Positions 35,338-44,277 of a stretch of DNA of 64,000 bases are shown here, in pieces (within the stretch, counting starts at the first letter, position 1; each line of letters starts with the position of its first letter). Made by a program: the position numbers and the translations under genes. The notes beneath the pieces were generated by a model that saw only the letters and a program-made list of their open reading frames with translations, was not told the DNA's origin and made no database searches. This stretch comes from Clostridia bacterium (lineage in GTDB: Bacteria; Bacillota; Clostridia; Oscillospirales; Butyricicoccaceae): contig JAFQTO010000070.1 of NCBI GenBank assembly GCA_017408985.1, forward strand, positions 81,934-145,933, read 5' to 3'.

Positions 35338-36261
35338 TTATCCTTCCAGCACTTTTATATACGGGATGTCGGCTGCGTATTCCCTGAAGCACTCAAGCAG
35401 CGATCTTTGGATATGCTCACGGCCGCAGCTCTTGCTGATAAGCAGAGAGCAGATACGCGGGGCGGGCGCAGGCGATATCCTGCGGTAGGTCAGCTTATTG
35501 CTGCTGTCCCCCGCCAGCATCACCGCAAGTCCCGCAGGCGCGATGCACCAGCATCTTCTGTCGGTCAGGTACTGATATGCAGACATAAGATTGCTGACCG
35601 TGAAGTAGGGGCGGCTGTTTTCGCCGAAATGTGTTTTGTGCCAACCGTCTGTACTGCCGTGCTTGCTGTAACAGACCTCAAAAGCTCTGTCCAGCATATC
35701 GGGGGTCACCGTTCCGTCAGGCAGCGGAGTGGAGGCAGGACACAGAATATACTGCTCCTCCTCGAACAGCTGAACGGTGATCACATCCTCGTGGTATATG
35801 GGCTCACCGAACACGAAAGCCACGTCAAAGCTGTTTTTTTCTATCGCAGACGGGATCTCCCGACGCTCCACGCCCCGCAGCTGCAGTTCTATATCCGGAT
35901 GTCTGCGCATAAGCCTGCAGACTATGTGGGACACAAGATACTGATGTCCGTTGGAGCTTGCCGCTATGCACAGTGAGTTTTTGCGGCAGGAGCGTGCAAA
36001 GTTTTCGATCTCACGCTCAAGCAGCTGATGCTGCTGCATCCATCTGCGCGCTATGGGCAAGAAAGCTTTGCCCTCCTCGGTCAGCACGGCTGTGCGGCTG
36101 CCCTTTTCCCGTCGGATCAGTCTTACGCCCACGCAGCCTTCCAGCTGTCTTAAGTATTCCGACGCGGTAGGCTGGGAAAAATGCAGCTGTCTTGCCGCCG
36201 CCGACAAACTGCCGTACTCGGCAACAGCCAGAAATATCCCTATACTGTGTTCGCTTATCAC
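35338..36261 (-). CDS. LysR family transcriptional regulator
   Basis: 307 residues: N-terminal helix-turn-helix IFLAVAEYGSLSAAARQLHFSQPTASEYLRQLEGCVGVRLIRREK, then the periplasmic-binding-like effector domain (SLCIAASSNGHQYLVSHIV, SFDVAFVFGEP). Starts with GTG at 36261, with GGGGG 7 bases upstream. It is divergent from the CapA gene, 108 bases away, and upstream of the M20 gene on its own strand. Likely regulates one or both neighbours. Confidence 0.9.
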   Translation of the reverse strand: MISEHSIGIFLAVAEYGSLSAAARQLHFSQPTASEYLRQLEGCVGVRLIRREKGSRTAVLTEEGKAFLPIARRWMQQHQLLEREIENFARSCRKNSLCIAASSNGHQYLVSHIVCRLMRRHPDIELQLRGVERREIPSAIEKNSFDVAFVFGEPIYHEDVITVQLFEEEQYILCPASTPLPDGTVTPDMLDRAFEVCYSKHGSTDGWHKTHFGENSRPYFTVSNLMSAYQYLTDRRCWCIAPAGLAVMLAGDSSNKLTYRRISPAPAPRICSLLISKSCGREHIQRSLLECFREYAADIPYIKVLEG

Positions 36262-36369
36262 GGCTTTGCCCCCTCTCAGATATTCTTTTCACATTCATTA
36301 TAAAACCGCAACTTCGGTATGTCAATCTGCCGTCAATAATACCATTCATCATCCAAGGAGGCTAACATA

Positions 36370-37683
36370 ATGAAACTTCCCAAAACCACATTTACCTGCG
36401 CAGGCGATATGCTTGTTGCACGCCTGATCCCCACCACCTACAAAGGCTTCAGCCAGATCGCCGACTACATTAAGCAGGGCGACGTGCGCTTCTGCAATCT
36501 TGAGACGGTACTGCACAACGGCGAAAACTACGGCAACCAGTTCAACGGCGGATCTTTCCACGGCTCCGACCCCAGAGTGCTGAATATCGCCAAAGATTTC
36601 GGATTCAACGCTCTGTCGTTTGCAAACAACCATACCTTTGACTTCGGCTACGGCGGTCTGCTGCGAACCCTTGACGAGCTTGACAAAGCAGACTTTGTCC
36701 ACACGGGCGTGGGCAGAAATTTAGACGAGGCCGCCGCCCCCGCATATATCGAGGCAAAGGACAGCCGCGTGGCGCTGATATCTTTTACCGCGTCATTCGT
36801 CAACGACGCCGCTCTGGCAGGCAGACAGTCCCGCCGTTTTCCCGGCAGGCCCGGCGTAAACGGTCTGCGTCTCAGTGAGCACGTTGAGGTGCCCGAGGAG
36901 CACTTCAAGTACCTCAAGGATATATCCGAAAACAGCGGCATCAACGCTTCCGTCGCCATCTCCCGCAAAGAAGGCTACACCCAGACCAAAGAGAGTGACA
37001 CTCAGGTGATCCTCGGCTTCAACAAGATGAAGTTTATCAAGGGTGACAAGCTCAAGTACCACGCAAGCTGCAATCAGAACGATATCGCACGCCTGCAGAA
37101 GGCCATCACCGAGGCGCAGGCACAGTCGGACTATATAGTAGTCAGCATCCACGCGCATCAGACGGGCGGCGCTACCAAGGAGACCGTGCCCGAGTTTCTT
37201 TCCGAGTTTGCCCACACCGCGATAGATATGGGCGCTCACGCCGTTATCGGTCACGGCCCGCACCTCTTAAGACCCCTTGAGATATACAACGGCAGACCCA
37301 TATTCTACTCTCTGGGCGATTTTATGCTCCACAACGAGAGCTTCGGTGCCGCGCCCGAGGACTTTTTTGAAAAATACAAGCTCACCTCCGACGATCCTCT
37401 GTGCGAGGTCTACCGCAAGCGCTCCCGCGGCTACACCTGCGGCCTGCTTACCGACCGCCGTATGCTTGAGGCGGTTATCCCCTGCTTTGAGTTTGACGAC
37501 GGAGTGCTTACAAAACTTGAGCTGATGCCCATCGAGCTGGGATTTGACAAGCCCCGTTACCGCACGGGCGATCCCGTATTCTGCCCCGACAGAGGTATTA
37601 TAGAGCGTTACGCCGAAATGAGCGCACCCTACGGCACCCGCCTCACCGTAACCGAAAACGGCTTCGGTGTTGTTGAGCTTTGA
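36370..37683 (+). CDS. CapA family (poly-gamma-glutamate synthesis-like) metallophosphatase-fold protein
   Basis: 437 residues with the CapA/PgsA blocks: TFTCAGDMLVARL, VRFCNLETVLHN, SFANNHTFDFGYGGL, VVSIHAHQTGG, GAHAVIGHGPHLLRPLEIYNGRPIFYSLGDFM. The D/N/H pattern is that of a calcineurin-like metal site. CapA proteins act in poly-gamma-glutamate export or hydrolysis; this one has no N-terminal signal or anchor and no capB/capC neighbours, so it is probably a cytoplasmic enzyme rather than capsule machinery. AAGGAGG before ATG. Adjacent glutamate-carboxypeptidase-like M20 gene suggests gamma-glutamyl or folate-like substrates. Confidence 0.82.
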   Translation: MKLPKTTFTCAGDMLVARLIPTTYKGFSQIADYIKQGDVRFCNLETVLHNGENYGNQFNGGSFHGSDPRVLNIAKDFGFNALSFANNHTFDFGYGGLLRTLDELDKADFVHTGVGRNLDEAAAPAYIEAKDSRVALISFTASFVNDAALAGRQSRRFPGRPGVNGLRLSEHVEVPEEHFKYLKDISENSGINASVAISRKEGYTQTKESDTQVILGFNKMKFIKGDKLKYHASCNQNDIARLQKAITEAQAQSDYIVVSIHAHQTGGATKETVPEFLSEFAHTAIDMGAHAVIGHGPHLLRPLEIYNGRPIFYSLGDFMLHNESFGAAPEDFFEKYKLTSDDPLCEVYRKRSRGYTCGLLTDRRMLEAVIPCFEFDDGVLTKLELMPIELGFDKPRYRTGDPVFCPDRGIIERYAEMSAPYGTRLTVTENGFGVVEL

Positions 37684-37718
37684 GCGGGCAGATATCCATA
37701 ACGCCAAAAGTATCTGAG

Positions 37719-37752
37719 TATATATAATTTGATATTTTACAAATTATATATA
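37719..37752 (+). promoter_or_regulatory. Long A+T-rich inverted repeat before the KDPG-aldolase-like operon
   Basis: TATATATAATTTG (37719-37731) and its exact complement (37740-37752) with 8 bases between. TATAAT falls inside the left arm, so a bound protein would cover the promoter. The next gene starts at 37796. A weak terminator role is possible but there is no G+C stem. Confidence 0.55.
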
Positions 37753-37795
37753 TCGGGGGTAAAATAAAAGAAAAACTTATTCTTTCGGAGGAATT

Positions 37796-38440
37796 ATGAG
37801 AGATTTTATTATCCAGAAAATACTTGAGCACAAGGCTATCGCAATAGTGCGCGGCGTGTACGGTGAGGACTGCCTCAATCTTGCAAAGGCTCTGTACGCG
37901 GGCGGCATCAGACTGCTTGAGGCTACCTTTGATCAGAAGAGCGAGAGTGAGCGCATAAAGACCGCCGAGACCATCAAGCTGCTCTGCCGTGAGCTGGGCG
38001 ATCGCATGTACTTCGGCGCAGGCACGGTGACCACCACCGAGATGGTCAAGCTTGCTAAAAGTGCGGGTGCGACTTTTATCATCTCCCCCGACACCTGCGA
38101 AGAGGTCATAAAGTGCACCGTTGCCGAGGGTCTTGTTTCCATCCCCGGTGCGCTGACCCCCACCGAGATAGCTCAGGCACACAGATACGGGGCAGACTTC
38201 GTCAAGGTGTTCCCTGCCAATGCTATGGGCCCTGCTTATATCAAGAACGTTGCCGCACCTCTCAGCCACGTGCGTATGCTGGCTGTAGGCGGCGTTGACG
38301 GTTCTACCATCGGCGCATATCTGGGTGCAGGCGCGGTAGGCGCAGGCGTGGCAAGCTGTCTGTTCAAAAAAGAATGGATCAAAAACGGTCAATGGGATCT
38401 GATAACACAGGCATCCAAGGAGTTTACCGCTCTGCTGTGA
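37796..38440 (+). CDS. KDPG/KHG aldolase family protein
   Basis: 214 residues, class I aldolase barrel: AIVRGVYGEDCLNLAKALYAGGIRLLEATFDQ (Glu42 acid/base), FGAGTVTT, FIISPDTCEEV, GALTPTEIAQA and the Schiff-base Lys in ADFVKVFPANAMGPAY. The family splits 2-keto-3-deoxy-6-phosphogluconate or 4-hydroxy-2-oxoglutarate to pyruvate and an aldehyde. The usual P-x-V loop reads IISPD, normal for the group. Start behind CGGAGG. It is 24 bases before an FAD oxidoreductase in one operon; no sugar-acid dehydratase or kinase is next to it, so the substrate is open. Confidence 0.88.
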   Translation: MRDFIIQKILEHKAIAIVRGVYGEDCLNLAKALYAGGIRLLEATFDQKSESERIKTAETIKLLCRELGDRMYFGAGTVTTTEMVKLAKSAGATFIISPDTCEEVIKCTVAEGLVSIPGALTPTEIAQAHRYGADFVKVFPANAMGPAYIKNVAAPLSHVRMLAVGGVDGSTIGAYLGAGAVGAGVASCLFKKEWIKNGQWDLITQASKEFTALL

Positions 38441-38464
38441 TGCACGTTTAGAGGAGGCGGCACT

Positions 38465-39838
38465 ATGAACGAATACAGATACACCTATGATATTGCCGTA
38501 GTAGGCGGAGGGCCTGCGGGACTTGCCGCTGCCGTTACCGCCGCGCGCAAGGGCAAACGGGTGGTTATAGTAGAGAAGAACGGCTATTTGGGCGGAAATC
38601 TGACCATCGGCATACCTCCGCTGGGTTTTCTTGACGATCGGGGCAGGCAATGCATAGCAGGCTTTGGCGAGGAGTTTATAGAAAGGCTCAAAGCCGAGGG
38701 TGCCTGCTACGGTCACCGCTACTGTCCCAAACACAATTCGGTGTCCAATCTTGATGCAGAGTACGTCAAGATAGCGGCGTTTGAGATGTGCCGGGAGGCA
38801 GGGGTGGATATCCTGCTGCATCTTGAGACCCTGTCGGTGGAGTGCGAAAGCGGCAGGATAAAGAGCGCACTTTTCTACGGCAAGTGCAACAAGGTCACGA
38901 TTAGTGCCGATATATTCATCGACTGCACGGGCGACGGTGATCTGAGCTATCTTGCAGGCTGCAGTTATGAAAAAGGCCGCGGTGACAAGGGTGAGCTTAT
39001 GCCCCCTACCGTTATGTGCACCATAGAGGGCGTGGACGACAGCAAGCTGCTCGACTACGTGGAAAAACATCCCGACGAAATGCGTCCTATGTGCGCCACC
39101 ATCGACACGCCTGTCGGGTATGATGCGGCGTATTTCAAGGCCGACCCCAACTATATATTCGTGGGCATGACCACCCTGTTCGACAAACTGAAAAAAGAAG
39201 GCAAAAACCCCGTTGCGAGGGGAAATATGATAGTCATAAACGGCGTTCACAAGGGGCAGATGTACGTCAACACCACCCGTCTGCTTCACGTTGACGCAAC
39301 CGACGTGCTTGACCTGACCCGTGCCGAGATTGAGGGACACCTGCAGCTCAAAAAGCTGGTTGAGGTGTTCAGGGAGTACGTGCCTGGGTTTGAAAACTGC
39401 TACATATCCTCTATCGCACCCTCGCTGGGTGTTCGCGAGACCCGCAGGTTCAAGGGTGTACGGTGCGTGACCTATCAGGATGCCCTCTCTGCCGCCGTTC
39501 CCGACGATACCGTTTGTCTGTCGGGCTACAAGATAGATATCCACTACGACGGCACGGGCGGCACACTGTTCCAGCGGGTGGACAAGCCATTCGGCGTACC
39601 TTACGGCGCGCTGGTCAGCGCCGATATGCGCAATCTGCTGTTTGCGGGCCGAAATATCTCGGTGGACGAGCACGTAATAGGCTCCACCAGAGTAATGTCC
39701 TGCTGTATGGCTATGGGTCAGGCGGCAGGTCTGGGTGCCTGCATGGCACTGGAAAACTCCTGTGCCCCCAAGGACGTGGATATTGCCGCCCTGAGGAGCG
39801 AACTGCTTAACCAAGGCGCGATACTAAGCATGGAATAA
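38465..39838 (+). CDS. FAD-dependent oxidoreductase (FAD_oxidored/thiazole-type)
   Basis: 457 residues: FAD-binding DIAVVGGGPAGLAAAVTAARKGKRVVIVEKNGYLGGNLTIG at the start, IDCTGDGDLSYLAG in the middle and NLLFAGRNISVDEHVIGSTRVMSCCMAMGQAAG at the end, the Pfam FAD_oxidored layout often found with carbohydrate-catabolism genes. Glycine-rich dinucleotide site intact. Cysteine-containing VRETRRFKG is the family's conserved Arg block. Substrate unknown; with the aldolase upstream it may oxidise a hydroxy acid. A terminator follows directly. Confidence 0.87.
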   Translation: MNEYRYTYDIAVVGGGPAGLAAAVTAARKGKRVVIVEKNGYLGGNLTIGIPPLGFLDDRGRQCIAGFGEEFIERLKAEGACYGHRYCPKHNSVSNLDAEYVKIAAFEMCREAGVDILLHLETLSVECESGRIKSALFYGKCNKVTISADIFIDCTGDGDLSYLAGCSYEKGRGDKGELMPPTVMCTIEGVDDSKLLDYVEKHPDEMRPMCATIDTPVGYDAAYFKADPNYIFVGMTTLFDKLKKEGKNPVARGNMIVINGVHKGQMYVNTTRLLHVDATDVLDLTRAEIEGHLQLKKLVEVFREYVPGFENCYISSIAPSLGVRETRRFKGVRCVTYQDALSAAVPDDTVCLSGYKIDIHYDGTGGTLFQRVDKPFGVPYGALVSADMRNLLFAGRNISVDEHVIGSTRVMSCCMAMGQAAGLGACMALENSCAPKDVDIAALRSELLNQGAILSME

Positions 39839-39844
39839 TATAGT

Positions 39845-39889
39845 ATATATGAAAAAACGGCAAGGGATGCTTGCCGTTTTTTCATATAT
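39845..39889 (+). terminator. Strong intrinsic terminator
   Basis: About 20-bp perfect stem with core CGGCAAG, loop GGATG, U-rich on the 3' side, just past the FAD oxidoreductase stop. Confidence 0.88.
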
Positions 39890-39956
39890 GGGACGGGTTT
39901 ACATTGAGCTATATATAATGTATAATGAGCTTATATCCAAATATACGGAGGATTCT

Positions 39957-41894
39957 ATGAACAAGATAGAGATCAGGAGTTTTCTGGAGTTTGTTTTTCC
40001 CTCTGCGCCGGCCTTTTCTCCCGACGGGAGCAAGATAGCCTTTGTGGTGCAGACTCCCTCCTTTGACAAGAACAAATACATAGGCAATATATGGATCATG
40101 GAGCGCGACGGCAGCGGCTGCCGTCAGCTGACACAGGGCGGGGACGCCAAGAGCTTTGTGTGGAGCAAGGATAACACCATCCTCTTCTCCGCGAGCCGCG
40201 ACGGCGGTGTGACCGCTCCCGAAAAGGGCGCTTCCCACTGGTTTGAGATCGACCCCCGCGGCGGCGAGGCAAAGCTGGCCTTTTCCATCCCGCTCAAGGT
40301 GACAAAGCTCTATCCCGTTGACTCGGACAGATTCATTGTCACCGCAAATCATCAGAACGCCGCAGGCGGAGATTTCACCGATGCCGACTGTCAGGTCATA
40401 GAGGAGACGCCCTTCCGCGCCAACGGGGTATCGGGCTTCACTGCCGGCAGGCGCAAGCGACTGCATCTGTACCGCCGCTCCACGGGTGAGCTGACGGCTA
40501 TAACCGGCGAGTGGTTTGACACTACCGGCTACTCTGTCCGCGGGGACAAGCTGCTCTACAAAGGCTCTGAGTGGCGCGGTGCCAAGGATAGGCTCAACTA
40601 CGACGGATATTGGCTGTATGATCCGGCGAGCGGCGAGACGAGGCAGATTCTGGCTCCCGGCACCATCCGCACACAGTCATTCTGTCTGTGGGACGACACC
40701 ACCGCACTTGTTGCCGCCTCGGACGACACGCGCTACGGACGGATGCAGTTTGTGGACTTCTACACCCTCGACATCACAAGCGGATGCATCAGTCCCTTTG
40801 TGCCCTATGAGGCCGAGGTTGGCAGCAGCACCACCGGCTCGGATGCCCGTCTTGGCGGCGGCTTCGGTACAAAACTGCAGGGAGACAGATATTACTTCCT
40901 GACCACGCTGGGTGACTGCGGATACCTGAGATACATAGACAAATCGGGCACACTCTCTCCCCTGCTGACTCCCGACGGATCGGCAGACAGCTTTGACGTT
41001 TGCGGCGATGACGTGATCGTCTGCGGAATGAACGGGCAAAAACTGCCCGAGCTGTACCTCAACGGCAGGCAGGTGACACACTTCAACGATGAGTGGCTGA
41101 ACTCTCACAGCGTAATCACACCCGAGTACCACGAGTTTTTAGCCTCGGACGGATTTGAGATACACGGCTGGGCAATGAAGCCTGCAGGCTATGAGGCGGG
41201 CAAAAAATACCCTGCCATACTGCACATTCACGGCGGACCCCGAACCACATTCTGCGATATATTCCATCACGAGATGCAGATGTGGGCAAATGCGGGATAT
41301 TTTGTCATATTCTGCAACCCTCGCGGCAGCGACGGCAGAGGCAACGAGTTTGGATATATTCAGGGCAAGTACGGCACGGTGGAATACCGTAACATTATGG
41401 AGTTTGTCGATCAGATGCTTGCAAAATACCCCGACATTGACGAGGGAAGAATGGGTGTTGCGGGCGGCAGCTACGGCGGATTTATGACCAACTGGATCAT
41501 CGGGCACACAGATCGGTTTGCCGCCGCCGTATCCCAGCGCTCCATATCCAACTGGGTGACTTTTGAGCACACGTCCGATATCGGCTACTACTTTGCCCAC
41601 ACCCATCAAGGCTCAACCACCCGCGAGAACGCAGCGCAGATGTGGGAGCACTCTCCCCTGCAGTACGCCCCCAACTGCACCACCCCCACCCTGTTCATCC
41701 ACTCGGATGAGGATTTCAGGTGCTGTGAGGTAGAGGGAGTGTCTATGTTCACCGCACTGAAAAACAGCGGGGTCGAGGCAAAGATGGTACTGTTCCACGG
41801 TGAAAACCACGAGCTGTCCCGCTCGGGCAAGCCCCGCAACCGCATCCGCCGCATGGAAGAGATCCTCAGCTGGCTGGACAGGCATCTCAAATAA
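39957..41894 (+). CDS. S9 family serine peptidase (acylaminoacyl/dipeptidyl peptidase type)
   Basis: 645 residues: N-terminal seven-bladed beta-propeller of TolB-like repeats (PAFSPDGSKIAFVVQ, NIWIMERDGSGCRQLT) and a C-terminal alpha/beta hydrolase domain with Ser in VAGGSYGGFMTN, Asp in FIHSDEDFRC and His in FHGENHELSR. Such enzymes remove dipeptides or acylated residues from small peptides in the cytoplasm; no signal peptide is present. I use the ATG at 39957, with CGGAGG just before, not the longer frame that starts before the terminator. Monocistronic. Confidence 0.93.
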   Translation: MNKIEIRSFLEFVFPSAPAFSPDGSKIAFVVQTPSFDKNKYIGNIWIMERDGSGCRQLTQGGDAKSFVWSKDNTILFSASRDGGVTAPEKGASHWFEIDPRGGEAKLAFSIPLKVTKLYPVDSDRFIVTANHQNAAGGDFTDADCQVIEETPFRANGVSGFTAGRRKRLHLYRRSTGELTAITGEWFDTTGYSVRGDKLLYKGSEWRGAKDRLNYDGYWLYDPASGETRQILAPGTIRTQSFCLWDDTTALVAASDDTRYGRMQFVDFYTLDITSGCISPFVPYEAEVGSSTTGSDARLGGGFGTKLQGDRYYFLTTLGDCGYLRYIDKSGTLSPLLTPDGSADSFDVCGDDVIVCGMNGQKLPELYLNGRQVTHFNDEWLNSHSVITPEYHEFLASDGFEIHGWAMKPAGYEAGKKYPAILHIHGGPRTTFCDIFHHEMQMWANAGYFVIFCNPRGSDGRGNEFGYIQGKYGTVEYRNIMEFVDQMLAKYPDIDEGRMGVAGGSYGGFMTNWIIGHTDRFAAAVSQRSISNWVTFEHTSDIGYYFAHTHQGSTTRENAAQMWEHSPLQYAPNCTTPTLFIHSDEDFRCCEVEGVSMFTALKNSGVEAKMVLFHGENHELSRSGKPRNRIRRMEEILSWLDRHLK

Positions 41895-41903
41895 ATCACA
41901 GCA

Positions 41904-41937
41904 AAAAAATCGGCTTGCGTGAGCAAGCCGATTTTTT
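41904..41937. terminator. Bidirectional intrinsic terminator
   Basis: Perfect 15-bp arms (AAAAAATCGGCTTGC) around GTGA between the convergent S9 peptidase and the sigma-factor operon. Confidence 0.9.
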
Positions 41938-41939
41938 GT

Positions 41940-43502
41940 TCAGTTTATGATATATCCGCCGGAGTCGTAAACGTAGAACTGCAAAGCATCCTGCACCAGC
42001 TTGAACTTTTTGTTCTCGCTCCATATTCCGGTCTTGCGGCTTTCGATGGCGGTATATGCGGGATACTGCAGACACTTATTGTGATGTAGATAGTTGATCC
42101 AGCAATCGGTTATATAGCCCTCGGCTATTTTCATGTCCTGACCCTCCGAAACAGAATATGAGATATAGCCGCGGTGGTTTGTGCCGCCATTGGGCAGAGA
42201 GAAGGCAGCAAAAATATCGGTATTGGTCTGTTTGCCCCAGAATATACTGTCAGACTCATAGGTCTCGCTGCCGAGATAGTGATAGGGCGAGGTGTAGGTC
42301 ACGCCGCCTTTGTCGTACAGCAGTCTGCCGCTTAATACTCCCCCGTCGCTCCAGCCGTCAATGTCCCTATATGCGGGCCACAGCTGTATACACTCGGTAC
42401 CGAAAAATCCGGGATTCTCAGTCCACAGAAAATGATGGATGATAAGCCAGCTTTCTTTTTCGGCGGGCAGACGGACGGCAACGCCCGTGATCTTCAGCTC
42501 TTTTGTATCATAGACCGTGTGATGATTTATATAGTAGTCGATGCCGCTGCCTTCTTCGCCGGGAGTTTTGGTGGTGACCGTTCTTCCGTCATTGACCGGG
42601 TGGTCGGTAACATCGCTTATCACCTGCACGGCGTCTTTGCAGGCCAGTATATCCTGCGCGGTCAAATCATTGAGGACGTATTCGGGGAAACCAAGCTCAA
42701 GCAGGTGGCTCTTGATGTCCTCGATATTGCTGTTTACGGTATTTTGAGATACCGTCCAGTCCATTTTGTAGCTGCTGCCGAAAACGTACCCACACACAGC
42801 GCCAACCAGCAAAAGCAGGGCAATAATAAACGCCAGAGCCTGATCGTTCAGCCTGACGGGGGCGGCTGTGATGGCGTAGCCTGCCTCGTCCGACTCTCTT
42901 GACAGTTTGAACAGATTGCAGATGATACAGACGTAAGCTGCGATCATACCTATGAATATGATCCAGCCGACGTTGCCCACAAGCCCCAGCAGGCAGGTAA
43001 CCGTATGCCATGCCATAAGCCACACGCCCGCACCCGAAGAGGGGTCGAGGTCGGCTTTTTCTCTGACCTCACGCAGGCCTCGCCACAGACAATAGTACTG
43101 GACAAACTGAAGCAGCAGATTAACAACCGTCAGGACTGTTATCCAGTCTGACCCATAAACCACGCCATGGTATATTGTGGTATTGAGCACCAGCAGCGGG
43201 AAGAAATAGCAGGCACGGATGACGGCGATCGCGTAGCATAATCCGAAATACCTGTTCTCCCGCCTGAGTGCGCGGAAGCCCAAAAGCACCATTACCATAC
43301 CGATTGCAGGCAGGATATAGTTGAGCATTGCAAAGTTAAAGGTTACTGCACCCAGCGCAAATCCGATGAGTACGCGGTCCATAGCCTTTTTCCACGGGGT
43401 GACGCTGTCCACCACGTCCTCGGGCGGTGCGTCGGGAAGGCTCTTTTTGAGCAGCAGGTCAAAATCGGAGTCAAGCAGGATATTACGCTTGTCAGCACTC
43501 AT
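41940..43502 (-). CDS. Large membrane protein paired with an ECF sigma factor (putative anti-sigma)
   Basis: 520 residues. A ~40-residue cytoplasmic N-terminus (NILLDSDFDLLLKKSLPDAPPEDVVDSVTPWKKAMDRVL) precedes six or so membrane segments, then one more segment near residue 220 and a ~290-residue outside domain. The short D-x-x-P-P-x-D-x-V-x-x-V-T-P-W block is a feature I associate with sigma-linked membrane proteins in Clostridia. Position (11-base overlap with the sigma gene, same operon) and topology suggest an anti-sigma or signal receptor; it lacks a recognisable zinc anti-sigma domain. ATG 43502 chosen for GGAGG 8 bases upstream. No named family. Confidence 0.7.
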   Translation of the reverse strand: MSADKRNILLDSDFDLLLKKSLPDAPPEDVVDSVTPWKKAMDRVLIGFALGAVTFNFAMLNYILPAIGMVMVLLGFRALRRENRYFGLCYAIAVIRACYFFPLLVLNTTIYHGVVYGSDWITVLTVVNLLLQFVQYYCLWRGLREVREKADLDPSSGAGVWLMAWHTVTCLLGLVGNVGWIIFIGMIAAYVCIICNLFKLSRESDEAGYAITAAPVRLNDQALAFIIALLLLVGAVCGYVFGSSYKMDWTVSQNTVNSNIEDIKSHLLELGFPEYVLNDLTAQDILACKDAVQVISDVTDHPVNDGRTVTTKTPGEEGSGIDYYINHHTVYDTKELKITGVAVRLPAEKESWLIIHHFLWTENPGFFGTECIQLWPAYRDIDGWSDGGVLSGRLLYDKGGVTYTSPYHYLGSETYESDSIFWGKQTNTDIFAAFSLPNGGTNHRGYISYSVSEGQDMKIAEGYITDCWINYLHHNKCLQYPAYTAIESRKTGIWSENKKFKLVQDALQFYVYDSGGYIIN

Positions 43503-44037
43503 AGCCTTCACCTCCCAGCTTACTGCGAAGCCGCTTGCGTATTCTGTACAGCCTGCCCTCCACCGCGCGCTCGGTCATACCAAGCTCGGCGGCTATCTGA
43601 GAAGTGGACTGCAGGTAGTAATACTTGCGGTAAAAGATCGTCTTGTCGCGAGATGTCAGTCCGTCTATTGCCCTGCCCAGCGCCGCTTTGCGCTCGGCTA
43701 TGAGCACGGCTTCTTCGGGAGTCGGCTCGGGCGACGGGGTCTCTTTGGGTATATCTTCGGTGCTTTCGGCAGCAGGGACACCTCTTGCGCGGTTGAGTGC
43801 GGCGTTTCGGGTGACTGCCGTAAGCCATACGCTGAAACTGCCCCGCAGATCGTCAAAGCTGTCGATCTTGTCCCACACACGCAGAGCAACGTCGCTGAGG
43901 CAGTCCTCTCTGTCCCGCGCATCGGACAGAATGGGCGCAATGATATACCGCATCAGCGGTCCGTAATGAAGCATCAGCTCGCTGATACCGCGCTCGTCAC
44001 GGTTCAGAAGCAGCTCGACGATCTCACGCTCGTGCAT
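43492..44037 (-). CDS. ECF-type RNA polymerase sigma factor
   Basis: 181 residues: region 2 (LMLHYGPLMRYIIAPILSDARDREDCLSDVALRVWDKIDSF with WLTAVTRNAALNRAR) and region 4 (TSRDKTIFYRKYYYLQSTSQIAAELGMTERAVEGRLYRIRKRLRSKL). ATG at 44037 has GAGGGGGG 7 bases upstream. A TATAAT lies before it, but no clear -35, which fits autoregulation by the ECF factor itself. It overlaps the membrane partner by 11 bases. Confidence 0.93.
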   Translation of the reverse strand: MHEREIVELLLNRDERGISELMLHYGPLMRYIIAPILSDARDREDCLSDVALRVWDKIDSFDDLRGSFSVWLTAVTRNAALNRARGVPAAESTEDIPKETPSPEPTPEEAVLIAERKAALGRAIDGLTSRDKTIFYRKYYYLQSTSQIAAELGMTERAVEGRLYRIRKRLRSKLGGEGYEC

Positions 44038-44277
44038 ATCCACGCCCCCCTCTCAATAATCTTCTATATAATTATACACGGTCGCGGGCAGAAACCCACG
44101 GGGCGCAAAAAAATTTATGCCGAAGTTTGGGTAATATTGGGACTTTATAAGAGGCTTTGGACGTGCTATACTTAAAAATAAGCTTTATGCAACCACCCGT
44201 TGACAAAAAGAAACGGTGTAATGGTGGTCAAACCTCACGTCATATGTTACTCTGCAAAAGAAGGAGGCGGTACATAA

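Noticed and set aside
37643..39814. 723-codon antisense frame over the aldolase and FAD oxidoreductase genes
   Set aside because: Third-position G+C keeps the antisense frame open; composition is unlike any protein here.
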